Origin: an uncultured Roseburia sp.
GTDB lineage: Bacteria; Bacillota; Clostridia; Lachnospirales; Lachnospiraceae
Direction of reading: 5' to 3'
Length of the DNA stretch: 64,000 bases
NCBI GenBank assembly: GCA_934358955.1
Contig: CAKRLC010000003.1
Span: 1 to 64,000, forward strand
Under the pieces are notes generated by a model. That model had not been told where the DNA came from, made no database searches, and was given only the letters and a program-made list of their open reading frames with translations. Position numbers and translations under genes: made by a program. Shown one piece after another: positions 8,394 through 18,800 of this stretch. Within the stretch, counting starts at the first letter, position 1. Every line of letters starts with the position of its first letter.

Positions 8394-9530
8394 ATGTCAG
8401 AAACAGTAAGAGTATTAGAGGTATTAGATTATATCAATTATAATAGTGGTGTAAGTTCCGTTGTGACAAATTATTTCTTTCATATGGACAGAAAAAAAGT
8501 CAAATGCGATTTTTTATTATATGAGATGCCGGAAGAAGAATGGATCAGAAAAATCGAAGAACAGGGATCCACTATTTATGCATCAGGAAAGCCAAGCGGG
8601 GTCAGAATAAAAGAATATGAAAAAAGAATAAAGCAATTTTTTGCGCAGCATGCTGCGGAATATGATATTGTACATGTTCATATTCCGAATGCTGCTTTTA
8701 CTGTTTTAAGGTATGCAAAAAAATATGGAATAAAAACAAGAATCTTACATTCGCATAATGCACGGGGAGCGGAAGGCCTCATAAAAAAAGCAAGAAATTA
8801 TATGTTGAACAAATGGGGAATCTGTTATGCAAATCAGTATTATGCATGTTCAGAAGCCGCAGGGAACTATTTATTTGGAGAAAAAAATAAAGATCGTGTG
8901 GAGATTATGACAAATGCGATCGACATGAGCAAATTCAGATTTTGTGAGGAAAGCAGAAAAAGAATAAGAACTTCTTTAAACGTGCGGGATGATGAACTGT
9001 TATTAGGAAACGTTGGAAGATTTACACCGCAAAAAAATCAGCTTGGTTTGTTAAAAATATTTAAGGATATGCAGGAACGTGGTATCCACGCAAAATTAGT
9101 TCTGCTGGGAGATGGAGAACTTCGAAGTGAATTGGAAAACCGGGTAAAAGAGTATGGGATAGAAAATGATGTTCTGTTCACTGGAATTGTGGAAAATGCA
9201 CAGGACTATTTAAGTGCCATGGATATTTTCCTGTTACCATCCTTATTTGAAGGACTCCCGATGGTTTGTATAGAAGCGCAGGCAGCAGGACTTCCATGCA
9301 TTGTTTCAAAAAATGTGACACAGGAAATAAAATTAACAAAAAAATTGTATTTTGCTGATAACGACAGCTCGGATGAGTGGTATAATAGCATACGGAAAAT
9401 TTTGAAAATGGATCCGTCACGGGAAACAGAAGAAGCAATGCAGCAGTATGATATAGAAAAGCAGGCAATTGTTTTGGAGGAGAAGTATAAAAAGTATGGA
9501 AAAAGTACAGATACTGCTGTCAACATATAA
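8394..9530 (+). CDS. Family 4 glycosyltransferase (GT-B)
   Basis: The N-terminus VRVLEVLDYINYNSGVSSVV and the C-terminal E-x7-E type region (LPSLFEGLPMVCIEAQAAGLP, preceded by a short GNVGRFTPQKNQ motif) are those of GT4 enzymes such as EpsF/CapM. The usual GT4 protein begins at the ATG at 8394, 2 bases after the previous stop. An earlier in-frame ATG at 8310 would add 28 residues that overlap the upstream gene and do not look like GT4, so I reject it. The product is about 378 residues. Sugar specificity is unknown. Confidence 0.9.
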   Translation: MSETVRVLEVLDYINYNSGVSSVVTNYFFHMDRKKVKCDFLLYEMPEEEWIRKIEEQGSTIYASGKPSGVRIKEYEKRIKQFFAQHAAEYDIVHVHIPNAAFTVLRYAKKYGIKTRILHSHNARGAEGLIKKARNYMLNKWGICYANQYYACSEAAGNYLFGEKNKDRVEIMTNAIDMSKFRFCEESRKRIRTSLNVRDDELLLGNVGRFTPQKNQLGLLKIFKDMQERGIHAKLVLLGDGELRSELENRVKEYGIENDVLFTGIVENAQDYLSAMDIFLLPSLFEGLPMVCIEAQAAGLPCIVSKNVTQEIKLTKKLYFADNDSSDEWYNSIRKILKMDPSRETEEAMQQYDIEKQAIVLEEKYKKYGKSTDTAVNI

Positions 9531-10389
9531 CGGAGAAAAGTATCTGCGGCAGCAGTTGGAAAGTCTTTTAAATCAGACATATACAGAAATAGAAGTGCTT
9601 ATTCGTGATGATGGATCTACAGATGATACAGTCCATATATTAGAAGAATATGCACAACATTATCACAATATTACCTTTTATCAGGGAAAAAATATAGGCG
9701 TGATCCAGAGCTTTATGGAATTGCTAAGAAAAAGTTCAGATGAGGCAGCGTATTATGCTTTTTGCGACCAGGATGATGAATGGATGCCAGAAAAAATAGA
9801 ACGAGCAGTCAAGACGATAAAAGACGAAACAAAGCCGGCATTGTATTGTAGTGAAACGTATCTTACAGATGAAAACTTGAATGTTTTACATAAAGATGAA
9901 AAGATGGCGAGACCATCCCTGGGAAATGCATTAGTTCAGAATATCTGTACCGGATGTACGGCAGTGATGAATCATGACCTGAGGAATATTGTAAAGGACA
10001 CTTATCCTGAGCATATTGTCATGCATGACTGGTGGTTTTATCTTATGGCATCTGTTTATGGCCATGTGTATTATGATGAAGAGGCTTATATTAAATACCG
10101 GCAGCATGGCAATAACAAGTTTGGAGCAAAAACAAGTAAAAAAGAAATCTGGAAATATAGGATAGGACAGTTATTCCAGGATAGAGGAGAATTATATGAC
10201 CAATTACAGGAATTTGAAAGATGCTGTCCGGATATGGATCCAGAACAGAAAAAATTAGTGGAATTAGTTTTAAAAGCCAGACATGGCATCAAAAATCGAT
10301 TCAGGCTGATCACAAATAAAAAAATATACAGAAATAAGCGGATGGATGACAGGGTGTATCGTTTTATTGTATTGGCTGGAAAATTATAA
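9496..10389 (+). CDS. Family 2 glycosyltransferase (rhamnosyltransferase-like)
   Basis: About 297 residues. It starts EKVQILLSTYNGEKYLRQQL, with VLIRDDGSTDDT and FCDQDDEW as donor and metal sites, the layout of RgpB/WbbL-like enzymes. I place the start at ATG 9496, behind GGAGGAG at 9476-9482, rather than at an upstream TTG (9469). The gene therefore overlaps the end of the GT4 gene by 35 bases, suggesting translational coupling. CTGCTAVMNHDL and MHDWWFYLMA are typical of the acceptor half. The exact linkage is unknown. Confidence 0.88.
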   Translation: MEKVQILLSTYNGEKYLRQQLESLLNQTYTEIEVLIRDDGSTDDTVHILEEYAQHYHNITFYQGKNIGVIQSFMELLRKSSDEAAYYAFCDQDDEWMPEKIERAVKTIKDETKPALYCSETYLTDENLNVLHKDEKMARPSLGNALVQNICTGCTAVMNHDLRNIVKDTYPEHIVMHDWWFYLMASVYGHVYYDEEAYIKYRQHGNNKFGAKTSKKEIWKYRIGQLFQDRGELYDQLQEFERCCPDMDPEQKKLVELVLKARHGIKNRFRLITNKKIYRNKRMDDRVYRFIVLAGKL

Positions 10390-10404
10390 CGTGGAGGATG
10401 ATCA

Positions 10405-11184
10405 ATGAAAGTTTTATGGGAAAAAAGAAAATTAATATTAGATCTGGCGAAAGCAGATTTTAAAAAAAGATTTGTAGGTTCGTATCTTGGAATTTTTTGG
10501 ATATTTGTTCAACCGGTAGTAACGATTATCATATATTATTATATTTTTCAGTTAGGGTTTAAATCTAATCCACAGGCAGATGTACCGTATGTTGTCTGGC
10601 TGCTTCCAGGAATTATACCGTGGTTCTTTTTTAATGAGGCAGTCATGAATGGAACTGTCAGTATGTTAAACTATCAGCATCTTGTAAAAAAGATGGTATT
10701 CCCAATCAAGATTATTCCTGAAATAAGGATTTGTGCATCATTATTTATTCATTTTATTTTTGTTGGAGTTATGGTGGTTGTTGTCATGGTCATGGGATTA
10801 AGACCGAGTGTATGGTGGCTCCAGTACCTCTATTATATGATATGCAATATCTTGCTGATCATGGGAATTGTTTATTTATTGGCTTCACTGAATGTATTCA
10901 TAAAAGATGTTTCCCAGCTGGTAAATATTTTTCTGCAGGTTGGCTTCTGGCTTGCTCCGATTATGTATGACACTACGATCATGCCAAAAGGCTTCCAGAG
11001 ACTTATTTCACTGAATCCGTTTGTCTATATTGTAGAAGGCGGACGAGACTGCTTCGTAGATCATATTGGCTTTTGGGAAAAACCAATGGAAACTATTTAT
11101 TTTTGGGTAGTTACCATTGTGCTGCTTGTATTAGGATCAAAAATATTTGATAAGTTCGAAAAACATTTCGTGGATGTTTTATAG
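10405..11184 (+). CDS. wzm: Polysaccharide ABC exporter, permease (Wzm)
   Basis: A 259-residue ABC-2 type permease with about six membrane helices. The N-terminal DLAKADFKKRFVGSYLGIFW and QPVVTIIIYYYIFQ are typical of the Wzm/RgpC/TagG family. It forms the channel through which a completed polyprenyl-linked polysaccharide (or teichoic-acid-like polymer) is exported. RBS GTGGAGG is 8 bases before the ATG. The ATP-binding subunit follows after 14 bases. Confidence 0.93.
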   Translation: MKVLWEKRKLILDLAKADFKKRFVGSYLGIFWIFVQPVVTIIIYYYIFQLGFKSNPQADVPYVVWLLPGIIPWFFFNEAVMNGTVSMLNYQHLVKKMVFPIKIIPEIRICASLFIHFIFVGVMVVVVMVMGLRPSVWWLQYLYYMICNILLIMGIVYLLASLNVFIKDVSQLVNIFLQVGFWLAPIMYDTTIMPKGFQRLISLNPFVYIVEGGRDCFVDHIGFWEKPMETIYFWVVTIVLLVLGSKIFDKFEKHFVDVL

Positions 11185-11198
11185 AGGAGACAGATAGA

Positions 11199-12509
11199 AT
11201 GAATGTAATCACAGTTGAGAATGTAACGAAGATCTACCCGATTTATAAAAAAAATTCAGACAGGGTAAAAGAGGTTTTGAGCGTTACTCATAAAACATAC
11301 AATAAACCATTTTACGCTTTGAATGGAATTTCTTTTGAAATAGAAAAAGGGGAGACAGTTGGCATTATCGGAACAAATGGTTCAGGGAAATCTACGATTT
11401 TAAAGATTATTACAGGTGTTGTATCGCCAACAGCAGGAAAAGTTAACGTAGATGGAAAGGTTTCAGCTTTATTAGAGCTTGGAGCAGGATTCGACCTTGA
11501 CTATACAGGAATTGAAAATATATACATGAATGGCTCTATTTTAGGTTATACAAAAGAAGAGATGGATCAGAAGATACCGGAAATCTTAGCGTTTGCAGAT
11601 ATCGGAGATTTTGTATATCAACAAGTTAAGACTTATTCAAGTGGTATGCTTGTCCGACTTGCTTTTGCATTGGCAATTAATGTAAATCCAGAGGTTTTGA
11701 TCATAGATGAAGCATTGGCAGTAGGGGACGCATTTTTCCAGGCAAAATGTTTTAATAAGCTGGAAGAGATCAAAGAACGTGGAACAACGATCCTATTTGT
11801 ATCTCATGATATTATTTCAGTAAAAAAATTATGCAAAAGAGCCATTTGGATTGAAAAAGGTAATTTAAGAGAAATAGGAGATGCCAAAGAAGTATGTGAG
11901 CATTATCTGAGTATGCAGATCGAAGAACAGAACAAAGAGAAACAAAAAATTGTAAATGACATGGTTCTGGACAATCTGGTAACTGATATAAAAAAGGGAG
12001 ATAAGAAACTTTTCCCTAAAATTCATATTGATGAAGCAACTGCCGTAACTGGAAAAATGGATGGAAAAATAGCATCATTTTATATAAGAAATGAGCAGGA
12101 TCAGGATGTAACCGTACTAAAAACCGGAGAAAAATATCGTTTTGGCATGTTGGTAGAGTTTTACAAAGATTTGGAAAACGTTTTATTTGGTTTTGAAATG
12201 GAAAATGTCCGCGGTGTAAAACTGTTTTCTATTAATAATTTCTTATCAGATGAGGTGTTGGCAAAAGTATATAAAGGGGATTGTTATGAAGTTTCTTTTG
12301 AAATCGAACTTCCTAAAATATGTACGGGAGAATATCTGGTAAGTCCATCATTAGCGGTTGGAAATCAGGATAACCATGTAGTGGTTGAACGGATCCATAA
12401 TTATATGAAAATAACAGTAGATAATGATGGTTATAATCTGGCAGTGTTGGATCTTGAAGCAAAGACGCAATTTGTAAAATATAAAAAGTCCGATATAGAA
12501 TTTTATTAA
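11199..12509 (+). CDS. wzt: Polysaccharide ABC exporter, ATP-binding subunit with C-terminal glycan-recognition domain (Wzt)
   Basis: A 436-residue protein. The ATPase domain (1-240) has Walker A GTNGSGKST at 58-66, the signature TYSSGMLVRL near 146-154, Walker B VLIIDE at 166-171 and the switch histidine in FVSHD. Residues about 280-425 form an extra domain like the Wzt carbohydrate-binding domain, which in known systems recognises the chain end (for example a methylated or otherwise capped terminus) before export. The next gene carries a methyltransferase domain, which fits a chain-capping signal. Energises Wzm. Confidence 0.9.
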   Translation: MNVITVENVTKIYPIYKKNSDRVKEVLSVTHKTYNKPFYALNGISFEIEKGETVGIIGTNGSGKSTILKIITGVVSPTAGKVNVDGKVSALLELGAGFDLDYTGIENIYMNGSILGYTKEEMDQKIPEILAFADIGDFVYQQVKTYSSGMLVRLAFALAINVNPEVLIIDEALAVGDAFFQAKCFNKLEEIKERGTTILFVSHDIISVKKLCKRAIWIEKGNLREIGDAKEVCEHYLSMQIEEQNKEKQKIVNDMVLDNLVTDIKKGDKKLFPKIHIDEATAVTGKMDGKIASFYIRNEQDQDVTVLKTGEKYRFGMLVEFYKDLENVLFGFEMENVRGVKLFSINNFLSDEVLAKVYKGDCYEVSFEIELPKICTGEYLVSPSLAVGNQDNHVVVERIHNYMKITVDNDGYNLAVLDLEAKTQFVKYKKSDIEFY

Positions 12510-12522
12510 AAGGAGGCAGAAC

Positions 12523-15500
12523 ATGGGGAAAGAAGTATTTACAGGAGAAAGATTTATTCCTGGAATTGATGATAAAAAACTTGAAACAGAGCATATGCAG
12601 CGATATTTAAGCTTTCGTAATTTTGTGAAAGATAAAAATGTACTGGATGCAGCTTGCGGAGAAGGATACGGAAGTAGAATTTTAGCTGAAAAGGCAAAAA
12701 GTGTTATTGGATTAGATATATCAAAGGAAACAGTGGAAAGAGCAAATCAGAGTTATGCCACGGAATGTACGAATTTATCTTATCAGTGTGGAAGCATTGC
12801 AAATATGCAGATGATAGAATCAGATTCCATCGATGTTGTAGTTTCTTTTGAGACAATCGAGCATGTGGATGAAGAAACACAAAAAGTTTTTATGAAGGAG
12901 ATCAAAAGAGTATTAAAACCGGATGGAATACTCATTATGTCAACTCCAAATAAGAGAATTTATTCTGATCTTTATAATTACCACAATGAATTCCATGTAA
13001 AAGAGTTTTATCAGGAAGAATTTTTAAGCTTTATCAGTGATAATTTTAAAAATATGAATGTGTTTTCGCAGTCATTTGAAGTGGCATGTATTATTGATGA
13101 TATGAAGAGAGAAAAATCTTTCTTGAACGTATACAATACATGCAGGGCAGAAGAGGCAAAGTATATTATTGCAGTTGCTTCGGATGCGGAATTACCGGAT
13201 GCCGACTGCACGGCAGTAACTGTTTGCAATCCGGGAGAATATGATTATATCATGCACCGAGTGGTCGAACTCCAGGATGACGTAGAAGAAAGAAACGGAC
13301 ATTTGAAAGAGCTTGATGATGAAATAGACCGGGATCGGAAATTAATCGTTGAGCTAAAAGAAAGTAATGATACGATAGTGCAATTAAAAGAAACGATCGA
13401 GAAAGATCAGAAGATTATTGCTGAGTTAAAAGAAAATAATGATACGATAGCACAATTAAAAGAAACGATCGAGAAAGATCAGGAAATCATTGCGGAGTTA
13501 AACAAAAATCATCCTGGAGTACTGGAATTAGAAGAAAAGAACAAAATATATCAGCAGACGATCCGGAACAAAGAAGGACACATTGAATTATTATTAGAAA
13601 AAGAAAGAGAGTATGAAAATTTTAAAACAAGTCGAACGTATCGATTAGCTATGAAATTTAAAAAGATAGCATGCTTTTTGTGCCCTCCAAATAGTAAAAG
13701 ACGGTTTTTTGGTGGAATTATAGCAAAACTCATCAGAAATCCAAGGCTCATGCTCAAAGTGATAAGCATTAAAAGAATCAAACACTATTTCCTGTTTTTA
13801 AGAACAGAAGGAATGGAAGGTGTATGGAGGCATTATAAAGATATCGAAGATCTGGAAAGAGCCCGTATTTACGATCCAAACGGAGTCGGAAAGTATGACA
13901 TCAGCAATCAGCTTGAAAAGAAGAAAAATATAGAGGAATATGAGCCGATTATTTTCGACGAATATGAAAAACCAACCGTTTCTATTATCATACCTGTGTA
14001 CAATCAGTTTGAATATACTTATAACTGTCTGGAATCTATTAGAAAAAATACAGAAAATGTAAGTTATGAGATTTTGATCGCAAATGACTGTTCAACCGAT
14101 GCAACTGTGGATATGGAAAAAGTGATCAGTGGAGTTCGTGTGATCACAACAGAAAAGAATGAGAGATTTTTAAGAAACTGTAATAATGCAGCAAAATATG
14201 CAAAAGGAGAATATATCTTTTTCTTAAATAATGACACGCAGGTCCAGAAAGGCTGGCTGGAGTCTCTTGTTTCCATGATGGAAAAAGATTCATCGATCGG
14301 TATGTCAGGATCAAAGCTTGTTTATGCTGATGGAAGATTACAGGAAGCAGGCGGGATAGTCTGGAAAGATGCCAGTGCATGGAATTACGGTAACAGAGGA
14401 GATGCAGATGGACCGGAATATAGCTATGTGAAAGAAGTCGATTATATTTCTGGTGCAGCGATCCTGATCCGTAAAAAATTATGGGAAGAAATCGGAGGAT
14501 TCGATGAGCGGTTTGCTCCGGCATATTATGAAGATACTGATCTTGCATTCGAAGTAAGAAAACATGGATATAAGGTTGTATACAATCCGGCATCCGTTGT
14601 TATTCATTTTGAAGGAATTTCAAATGGAACAGATACTTCAGAAGGGCAGAAAGCATATCAGGTTGTAAACCATGACAAATTCTATGAAAAATGGAAAGAT
14701 GTTCTTGAAAAGGATCATTTTGAAAATGGACAAAATGTATTTTTGGCGAAAGACCGAAGCAGATATAAAAAACAAATTTTAGTAGTAGATCATTATGTTC
14801 CTCATTATGACAAAGATGCGGGTGGAAAATGTACGTATATGTATCTGCTTTTATTCTTAAAGCTTGGAATGAAAGTGACATTTATTGGCGACAATTTCTA
14901 TAAACATGAACCATATACAACCGATCTAAACCAAAAAGGAATCGAAGTCTTATATGGAAATTATTATTATAACAACTGGCAGCAGTGGTTAAAAGATAAT
15001 TTGCATTACTTCGACTACATTTATCTGCAGAGACCTCACATTTCCATTAAATACATTGATCTTGTAAAACAATATGGAAGAGGAAAAATTTTCTATTTTG
15101 CACACGATCTGCACCATATAAGAGAATACAGAGAGTATTTGATCACAGGTGATAAAGAAAAATTAAAATCATCCGAAAAATGGAAAAAAATCGAGATGGA
15201 ATTGTTCTCAAAAACAGATGTAGGACATGTTGTAGGAAGCTATGAGCAGGAAATTATGCAGAAACAGTTTCCGGATAAACCAATCAGAAACATTCCATTA
15301 TATATTTATGAAAAACTGCCAGAAAATATAAATACAGATTTTTCTACAAGAAAAGATTTGATTTATGTGGGTGGATTTGGTCATGCACCAAATATAGATG
15401 CGGTTTTGTGGTTTGCGAAAGAAGTGATGCCACAGATCGTTAAAAAATATCCTGATATTAAATGGCATGTAGTTGGAAGTAATCCACCGGAAGATGTAAA

Positions 15501-15864
15501 GAAACTTGCATCAGATAATATTATTATTGAGGGATTTGTATCGGATGAGGATCTTGAAAAACTGTATCGTACCTGTCGAATGGCGGTAGTTCCGTTAAGA
15601 TACGGTGCAGGAGTAAAAGGAAAAGTTGTGGAAGCCGGATATTATCAGATTCCGCTTGTTACAACAACCATTGGTGCTGAGGGAATCAGTACAGAAGAAG
15701 GATCTATGAAAGTGGAAGACGATCCACAGAAGATGGCAGATCTGATCAATGGTTTATACGAAGATTATGATGAATTAAAGAAAATGTCTGAAAGCGGAAA
15801 GAACTTTATTGAGAATCATTTTACACTTGAGAGGGCAAAACAAATTATTGAGATGGACTTATAA
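12523..15864 (+). CDS. Trifunctional methyltransferase / GT2 / GT4 protein with coiled-coil spacer
   Basis: A 1113-residue protein with three enzymatic modules. Residues 20-200: class I SAM methyltransferase (NVLDAACGEGYGSRIL at 39-54; VVSFETIEHVDEE; KPDGILIMSTPN). Residues about 245-370: charged coiled coil containing a 23-residue repeat. Residues about 484-720: GT2 domain (TVSIIIPVYNQFEYTYNC, FFLNNDTQV, YYEDTDLAFEVR). Residues about 745-1113: GT-B/GT4 domain (ILVVDHYVPHYDKDAGGK, RYGAGVKGKVVEAG). By analogy with WbdD-like terminators, the coiled coil could hold the active sites apart and cap or measure the chain recognised by Wzt. That is inference. AAAAGGAGG precedes the ATG; it sits 13 bases after wzt. 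Confidence 0.88.
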   Translation: MGKEVFTGERFIPGIDDKKLETEHMQRYLSFRNFVKDKNVLDAACGEGYGSRILAEKAKSVIGLDISKETVERANQSYATECTNLSYQCGSIANMQMIESDSIDVVVSFETIEHVDEETQKVFMKEIKRVLKPDGILIMSTPNKRIYSDLYNYHNEFHVKEFYQEEFLSFISDNFKNMNVFSQSFEVACIIDDMKREKSFLNVYNTCRAEEAKYIIAVASDAELPDADCTAVTVCNPGEYDYIMHRVVELQDDVEERNGHLKELDDEIDRDRKLIVELKESNDTIVQLKETIEKDQKIIAELKENNDTIAQLKETIEKDQEIIAELNKNHPGVLELEEKNKIYQQTIRNKEGHIELLLEKEREYENFKTSRTYRLAMKFKKIACFLCPPNSKRRFFGGIIAKLIRNPRLMLKVISIKRIKHYFLFLRTEGMEGVWRHYKDIEDLERARIYDPNGVGKYDISNQLEKKKNIEEYEPIIFDEYEKPTVSIIIPVYNQFEYTYNCLESIRKNTENVSYEILIANDCSTDATVDMEKVISGVRVITTEKNERFLRNCNNAAKYAKGEYIFFLNNDTQVQKGWLESLVSMMEKDSSIGMSGSKLVYADGRLQEAGGIVWKDASAWNYGNRGDADGPEYSYVKEVDYISGAAILIRKKLWEEIGGFDERFAPAYYEDTDLAFEVRKHGYKVVYNPASVVIHFEGISNGTDTSEGQKAYQVVNHDKFYEKWKDVLEKDHFENGQNVFLAKDRSRYKKQILVVDHYVPHYDKDAGGKCTYMYLLLFLKLGMKVTFIGDNFYKHEPYTTDLNQKGIEVLYGNYYYNNWQQWLKDNLHYFDYIYLQRPHISIKYIDLVKQYGRGKIFYFAHDLHHIREYREYLITGDKEKLKSSEKWKKIEMELFSKTDVGHVVGSYEQEIMQKQFPDKPIRNIPLYIYEKLPENINTDFSTRKDLIYVGGFGHAPNIDAVLWFAKEVMPQIVKKYPDIKWHVVGSNPPEDVKKLASDNIIIEGFVSDEDLEKLYRTCRMAVVPLRYGAGVKGKVVEAGYYQIPLVTTTIGAEGISTEEGSMKVEDDPQKMADLINGLYEDYDELKKMSESGKNFIENHFTLERAKQIIEMDL
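13345..13509 (+). repeat. 69-base tandem repeat encoding the coiled coil
   Basis: Two nearly identical 69-base units (13345-13413 and 13414-13482) and the start of a third encode a 23-residue heptad-like unit of the form I(V/I)xELKExNDTIxQLKETIE-KDQ. The unit length is a multiple of three, so gain or loss would change the coiled-coil length without breaking the frame. Confidence 0.8.
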
Positions 15865-15880
15865 AGAGGAGATAACAGAA

Positions 15881-18800
15881 ATGAAAAGAAAAGGACTAAA
15901 GCAGAAAATAGCAATATTGTTAGCTGCCTTTATGATGGTAACCGCGATTCCAGTTGACAATGTATATGCTTCTCAGCAAGAATCTGTATTTGATGAGGCT
16001 GGAACTCAAAATGAGATAACAACCGTTGAGAGTACCGAAGCAAGCGAAAATGAAACGTCTGAAACAGTAGAGGAAATAGAAACAGTTGAAACAGAAGAAG
16101 TGGCAGAATCTACAGAGACAACCGAAACAGAAGAAGTGACAGAATCTACGGAAGAAATTTCAGACACAGAAATCATCGAAGAGACAGAAGAAACAGAAGA
16201 GACAGAAACAACGGAAGAGAAAGAGACAAAAGAGTTTCTGATCAATTATATGGTAATGGAAAAAGCCAATGTAAAGCTTTCAGAAACACAGAATATTGTA
16301 GTTGGTTTAGGCGATGCAAGCTCAGATATTCAGGCAGCCAGATTATTCTATAGGAATGAAACAAATGGTGTGAGCTATCATGTAGATGCCGCCCAGATTA
16401 TGGATGATGCGGTTTCTTTTAAGATCAGTTTTAACAACGAAAATGAAAAAGGCGAATACACGCTGGAAAAAATTTCATATGCAGTGGATGGAGCAGAATA
16501 TACGGAGTATTTTGCAGAAGCTGGAATACAGGCAAAGTTTGGAGTGGAAGCAGAAGTAGAATCAGAGCCGGATGCGGTTGTAGTTGATGAAAATGCAGTA
16601 AATGCAGACGATGAAGTTCAAATGGATGTGGTCACATTTGACGAAAATGGAAATCAGGTTTCAGAAGAATCCATAGAATCAGCGATTGAAAATGCAGAGG
16701 CAGATATATCGACGGTTATGTCCATAGACGATGAGATAAGTTCACGAGCTGCTAAAAATTTAACGGTTGTTTTAGATCCAGGACATGATAATACACACAA
16801 AGGCGCAAGTGCAAATAATGTGCAGGAACAGACGCTGAACTTAAAAATTGCAATGTACTGCAAGGAAGAATTGGAAAAATATAGTGGTGTGACGGTCTAT
16901 CTGACGAGATCTGCAAATGGCTCATGCCCATATCCGGGAACATCTTCCGGGGATTGTAATTTGAACCGTGTGAATTATGCAAAAAGTGTAGGAGCAGATG
17001 TGTATGTGAGCATTCACAACAATTCATCTTCTTATGTATCTGCACAGGGAGCCATGGTTTTTTATCCAAATAAAAACTATAATCCAACTGTTTCACAGGA
17101 AGGCCAGGGATTGGCACGTTCAATTGAGAATAAACTGGTTGCATTAGGACTCTATAACCGGGGAATTACGATTAAGGATGCAAAAAATGATAAGTATCCG
17201 GATGGTTCTGTAGCGGATTATTATGGAGTGATCCGTAACTGCAAATTAGTTGGTATACCGGCAATTATTATTGAACATGCCTTTGTAACAAACAGCAATG
17301 ATGTGAACAACTATTTAAATAGTGATGAAAAATTGAAAAAGCTTGGAGTTGCTGATGCAACTGGAATTGCAGAGTATTACGGTCTGACAAAAGGATTGAA
17401 ATTAAATTATACCAAAATGAGCAGCACCGGATATGCAGTGGGCAGTAATGCAGTACTTACATATTCAGTCAACGATAATGCAGATGTGACAGTTGATGTT
17501 TATAATAGTGATAATTCCTATTTGATGAATGTGGTAAGTAATCAGTTTGTAGGCAAAGGTGAACATCAGGTATCCTGGAATTTGAAGAGACCGGACGGAA
17601 AATACGTATTCTCTGGAAATTACAGATTTACAATAACTGTATCAAATAACCGAGGAGAAAAAGATGTAGAACATCAGTATTTTTCAGTAACAGGAAATGA
17701 TCCATTTAATTATAAGTGGACTAAACTAAGTAATACGTCTTATGAAATCGGTAAACAGGCAGAGCTATATTATGCTGTAAACAGAGATGCAAAAGTGACG
17801 GTAGATATTTATGACGGAAATGATAAATACCTGATGAATTTATTTGCCGATAAATCTGTAGGAACGAATGATCAGGTGGCAAGATGGGATCTGAAAGATC
17901 GCAGTGGAACCTATGTGACGTCAGGAAAATACAGGATGACGATCACGGCAGTGGATGACAGAGGTTATAAGATTGTTTCACATCAGTATTTTAATGTAAC
18001 AGGAAATGATTTAATTGATTTTAAATGGGTACTGTTAAGTGATACAAATTATAAGGTTGGTGATACTGCACAGTTATATTATGCTGTAAATAGAAACGCT
18101 ACAGTGAATGTTGATTTGTATGACGGAAATGATCGCTATGTTCAGAATATTATAAAAGATAAAACAGTAGGAACAAATGACCAGGTGGCAAGTTGGGATT
18201 TGAAAACTGCTGGAAAATATGTGTCAACAGGAAAATTCCGCTTCACGATTACTGCGAAAACGGATGACGGAAGAAAAGTCACACAACACAAGTATTTTAA
18301 CGTAACAGGAAAAGATCCGCTTGATTTTAAATGGACAACTTTAAGTAAAGACAGTTATGCCATTGGAGAAAATGCAGAATTATATTACGCAGTAAATTAC
18401 GAATCCACGATCCGGGTTGATGTTTATGATGGAAATGATAACTTCCTTAAAACATTGGAACCTGGTAAGAAAGTAGGAACGAACGATCAGGTAATTCGTT
18501 GGGATTTGAAAAATAATGAAGGTAATTATGTGAAATCCGGGAAATACCGATTTACAATAAAAGCAACTGATGCGGATGGCAATGTGAAAACAGCTCATAA
18601 ATATTTTAAAGTTACCGGAAATGATGGAATTGCGTTCCGATGGACAAAACTAGATCAGGATTCCTATGAAACAGGCGATACAGTAAATCTTTATTATGCA
18701 GTTGATGAAAACGCGGTTGTTTCTGTGGATATTTATGATGGATCAGATTCTTACTTACAGAATTTAGTAAAAGATAAAAGTGTAGGAACGAATGACCAGG

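Noticed and set aside
104-15864. A Wzy polymerase among the membrane proteins of the first locus
   Set aside because: The DUF6077-like halves have the acidic loop of GT-C proteins rather than the long periplasmic loop pattern of Wzy; no other candidate was found.
15809-15880. Upstream start for the autolysin
   Set aside because: It lies in the preceding gene; the signal peptide begins at 15881 directly after AGAGGAG.
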